Assembly (NCBI RefSeq): GCF_030657435.1
Contig: NZ_JAUTWS010000003.1
Coordinates: forward strand, 1-64,000
DNA from: Paracraurococcus lichenis
GTDB taxonomy: Bacteria; Pseudomonadota; Alphaproteobacteria; Acetobacterales; Acetobacteraceae
Reading direction: 5' to 3'
DNA length: 64,000 nt
The notes below the pieces were generated by a model. It did no database searches and was not told where the DNA came from. It saw only the letters and a list, made by a program, of their open reading frames with translations. Positions 61,518 through 64,000 of this stretch are shown here, piece by piece (positions within the stretch are counted from its first letter, which is position 1; every line of letters begins with the position of its first letter). The position numbers and the translations under genes are program-made.

Positions 61518-63212
61518 GTGCGCATTGTCCTGATCCATCCGAACTACCACTCGGGCGGCGCCGAGATCGCCGGCAACTGGCCGCCCGCCTGGGTCGCCTA
61601 CCTCTCCGGCTACCTGAAGAATGCCGGCTATGGCGACGTCACCTTCATCGACGCCATGACCGACCACCTCTCGCCGGAGCAATTGCGCGATGCGCTGGCG
61701 CAGTTGCGGCCCGACCTGGTCGGCACGACAGCCATCACGCCGGCGATCTACGAGGCGGAGGCGGTGCTGAAGCTCGCCAAGGAGACCTGCCCGCAGGCGG
61801 TGACGGTGCTGGGCGGCATCCACGGTACCTTCATGTTCCCGCAGGTGCTGGCGGAGGCGCCCTGGATCGACTGCGTGGTGCGGGGGGAGGGGGAGCAGGT
61901 GCTGCTCGACCTCGTCCGCTGCCTGGACGAGGGCCGCTGGCCGGCGGAGCGGGACACGGTGAAGGGCATCGCCTATCACGACGGGACGGAGGTGGTGGCG
62001 ACGCCCGCCGCGCCGCCGATCGCCGATGTGGACAGGATCTCGCCGGACTGGGGCATCCTCGACTGGGGGAAATACGTCTACATCCCGACCGGCACGCGCG
62101 TCGCCATCCCCAACCTGGCGCGCGGCTGCCCCTTCACCTGCAGCTTCTGCAGCCAGTGGAAATTCTGGCGCGACTATCGCGTGCGCGACCCGAGGAAGGT
62201 GGTGGATGAGATCGAGACGCTGGTGCGCGACCACCAGGTCGGCTTCTTCATCCTCGCCGACGAGGAACCGACCATCCACAAGAAGAAATTCGTGCAGTTC
62301 TGCGAGGAGCTGATCGCCCGCGGCCTGCCGGAGAAGGTGCGCTGGGGGATCAATACCCGCGTCACCGACATCCTCCGCGACGAGGCGCTGCTGCCGCTCT
62401 ACCGCCGCGCCGGGCTCGTGCATGTCTCGCTCGGCACCGAGGCGGCGGCGCAGCTCAAGCTCGACCGCTTCAACAAGGAGACGACCGTCGCCCAGAACAG
62501 GAAGGCCATCCAGCTCCTCCGCCGGGCCGGCATCGTGACCGAGGCGCAGTTCATCGTCGGGCTCGAGAACGAGACGGTCGAGACGCTGGAGGAGACCTAC
62601 CGGATGGCCCGGGACTGGAACCCGGACATGGCGAACTGGGCGATGTACACGCCCTGGCCCTTCAGCGACCTCTTCCAGGAGCTCGGCGACAAGGTCGAGG
62701 TCTACGACTTCAGCAAGTACAACTTCGTCACGCCGATCATGAAGCCCGATGCCATGGACCGGGCCACGCTGCTGGACCGTACCATGGCGAACTACCGGCG
62801 CTTCTACATGCGCAAGGCCTTCCTGGGCTACCCGTGGGAGCGGGACCGGCGCCGGCGCAGCTACCTCGTCGGCTGCCTCAAGGCCTTCCTGAAGAGCGGC
62901 TTCCGGCGGACCTTCTACGACCTCGGCAAGGTCGGCTACTGGGGGCCGCAGACCAAGACGCGGGTCGACTTCCATTTCGACGAATCGCGCCGCCTCTCCG
63001 CCCCGGCGGCCAAGGCGCCGCACAATGCCATGTGGAAGACCATGCACCGGCCGAAGGCGAAGCTGCCGGCGGCCAATGCCGCGATGCAGTCGGCGCTGGC
63101 CGCCAGGGCCTGCGGCGGCGGGACCGAACAGCTTGAGGAGAGCCTGGAGCCGGTGACGCCTTGTGGCAGTGGCACGCGGCCCTTGCCCGAGGGCATCGGC
63201 GGGCAGGGCTGA
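61518..63212 (+). CDS. bchE: Anaerobic Mg-protoporphyrin IX monomethyl ester cyclase
   Basis: The 564-residue radical SAM enzyme closes ring E without O2, using water as oxygen source. The N-terminal cobalamin-binding domain begins [19 protein letters not shown], and the radical SAM cluster motif CPFTCSFC has Cys204, Cys208 and Cys211. The start is a GTG preceded by GGGGGAGGG. It lies upstream of bchJ with one base between. It complements AcsF in low oxygen. Confidence 0.96.
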   Translation: MRIVLIHPNYHSGGAEIAGNWPPAWVAYLSGYLKNAGYGDVTFIDAMTDHLSPEQLRDALAQLRPDLVGTTAITPAIYEAEAVLKLAKETCPQAVTVLGGIHGTFMFPQVLAEAPWIDCVVRGEGEQVLLDLVRCLDEGRWPAERDTVKGIAYHDGTEVVATPAAPPIADVDRISPDWGILDWGKYVYIPTGTRVAIPNLARGCPFTCSFCSQWKFWRDYRVRDPRKVVDEIETLVRDHQVGFFILADEEPTIHKKKFVQFCEELIARGLPEKVRWGINTRVTDILRDEALLPLYRRAGLVHVSLGTEAAAQLKLDRFNKETTVAQNRKAIQLLRRAGIVTEAQFIVGLENETVETLEETYRMARDWNPDMANWAMYTPWPFSDLFQELGDKVEVYDFSKYNFVTPIMKPDAMDRATLLDRTMANYRRFYMRKAFLGYPWERDRRRRSYLVGCLKAFLKSGFRRTFYDLGKVGYWGPQTKTRVDFHFDESRRLSAPAAKAPHNAMWKTMHRPKAKLPAANAAMQSALAARACGGGTEQLEESLEPVTPCGSGTRPLPEGIGGQG

Positions 63213-63213
63213 G

Positions 63214-63831
63214 ATGGACGGCGGCATCGCCCCCGGCGGCCGCATCGGGCCAAACGCCATCATCCAGGCGGCGGCGGCGCTCGATGCCGCCCTGTCGGTG
63301 GCGGAGGTCGATGCGCTCTTCGCCGAGGCGGGCCTCGCGCGCTACCGCCGCGCGCCGCCCGATGGCATGGTGGAGGAGCGCGAGGTCACCGCGCTGCATC
63401 GCGTGCTGCGCGCCCGGCTGCCGGAGGACCGGCTGGCGGCGCTGGTGCGGGAGGCCGGGTGGCGCACCGGCGACTACCTGCTCGCGCACCGCATCCCACG
63501 CCCGGTCCAATGGGTTCTGAAGCGGCTGCCTGCGCCGCTCGCCGCGCGCCTGCTGCTCTCGGCCATCCGCCGCCATGCCTGGACCTTCGTGGGCAGCGGC
63601 CGCTTCGAGGCGAGGCCGGGCCGGCCGCTGCGGCTTGCCATCGCTGGCTGCCCGCTCTGTCGCGGCGCGCAGGTCGCGCGCCCGGCCTGCGACTACTACG
63701 CCGCGAGCTTCGAGCGGCTCTTCGCCGCGCTGGTGCATCCGCGCGCCCGCGTCACCGAGGTTGCCTGCGAGGCGATGGGCGATGCCGCCTGCCTCTTCGC
63801 GGTGGAGTGGCGCGGGCCGGCGGCGCGGTGA
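63214..63831 (+). CDS. bchJ: Bacteriochlorophyll 4-vinyl (8-vinyl) reductase BchJ
   Basis: The 205-residue protein has a C-terminal V4R domain (about 120-200) with CPLCRG, CDYYAASFERLFAAL and the ending VACEAMGDAACLFAVEW. BchJ is linked to 8-vinyl reduction or to carrying tetrapyrrole intermediates; its catalytic role is debated. The ATG at 63214 lies one base after the bchE stop, so the two are coupled. bchE-bchJ adjacency is common. Confidence 0.9.
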   Translation: MDGGIAPGGRIGPNAIIQAAAALDAALSVAEVDALFAEAGLARYRRAPPDGMVEEREVTALHRVLRARLPEDRLAALVREAGWRTGDYLLAHRIPRPVQWVLKRLPAPLAARLLLSAIRRHAWTFVGSGRFEARPGRPLRLAIAGCPLCRGAQVARPACDYYAASFERLFAALVHPRARVTEVACEAMGDAACLFAVEWRGPAAR

Positions 63832-63850
63832 CCCGCGCCGCCGCGCAGGG

Positions 63851-64000
63851 CTACTGCACCACCCGCTTGTAGAGGTGCCAGGTGGCATGCCCCAGCACGG
63901 GCATCACCACCGCGAGGCCGATGAAGGCCGGGATGCTGCCCAGCAGCAGCAGCGCCGCGACGATCACGCCCCAGATCGCCATCGGCAAGGGATTTTCGAG
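63851..64000 (-). CDS. Partial DUF2189-like membrane protein
   Basis: The last 49 residues of a gene continuing beyond the right edge read from a membrane helix (VIVAALLLLGSIPAFIGLAVVMP) to the C-terminus VLGHATWHLYKRVVQ. The GHATWHLY ending is typical of DUF2189 integral membrane proteins. The stop is at 63851-63853. It is convergent with bchJ and probably outside the photosynthesis operons. Confidence 0.65.
   Translation of the reverse strand, partial: LENPLPMAIWGVIVAALLLLGSIPAFIGLAVVMPVLGHATWHLYKRVVQ

Overview
The window is very GC-rich, coding-dense DNA. The densest evidence is a photosynthesis gene cluster (PGC) of the purple-bacterial type with both the oxygen-dependent (AcsF) and oxygen-independent (BchE) cyclases. 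Together with many tripartite-tricarboxylate (TTT/Bug) binding proteins, CoA-transferases and amino-acid ABC genes, this suggests an aerobic anoxygenic phototroph of the Alphaproteobacteria, most likely Acetobacteraceae (Roseomonas-like). That assignment is inferred from gene content and style, not from a marker gene.

Layout. 1-475: a decayed, internally deleted IS5-type transposase and unassigned DNA. 476-15036: carboxylic-acid catabolism and uptake. A core run (5841-12126) holds an Asp/Glu-racemase-like protein, an itaconyl/mesaconyl-CoA hydratase-like protein, two class III CoA-transferases, a citramalyl-CoA-lyase-like CitE protein and a fumarylacetoacetase; two Bug-type receptors and a malate/lactate dehydrogenase flank it. 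15041-34064: mixed functions, namely an argininosuccinate-lyase-like gene, a glycosyltransferase, an enolase-superfamily enzyme, a MaoC protein, a phosphatase, a serine beta-lactamase-like hydrolase, a DMT permease, a Suv3-like helicase followed by a DEAD-box helicase, a deacetylase, an SDR and a polar amino-acid ABC transporter.

34141-63831: the PGC. The minus-strand arm is aerR-ppsR-bchG-pucC-like-bchP-hemC. The plus-strand arm is bchF-bchN-bchB-bchL-lhaA-puhA-puhB-puhC-orf-acsF-puhE-hemA-HiPIP-bchI-bchD-bchO-DUF3422. After a minus-strand membrane hydrolase come crtB-tspO and bchE-bchJ. The products make 5-aminolevulinate (HemA), hydroxymethylbilane (HemC), chelate Mg (BchI, BchD), close ring E (AcsF or BchE), reduce protochlorophyllide (BchN, BchB, BchL), hydrate the 3-vinyl group (BchF), attach and reduce the tail (BchG, BchP) and assemble the reaction centre (PuhA, B, C, E, LhaA). 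AerR and PpsR are the expected regulators. I see PpsR-like palindromes (TGT-N12-ACA, exact or with one mismatch) in three control regions: aerR/bchF, crtB and bchE. bchH, bchM, bchXYZ, bchC, the puf genes and most crt genes are not in the window, so the PGC is either split or continues elsewhere.

The most unusual non-coding signal is a family of palindromic elements read in frame inside proteins. One core is shared by the N-termini of a CoA-transferase (7531-7609) and the PucC-like protein (37687-37726), and a related inner palindrome interrupts bchB (43619-43643). Large composite inverted repeats also sit between genes at 3897-4055 and 26428-26551.
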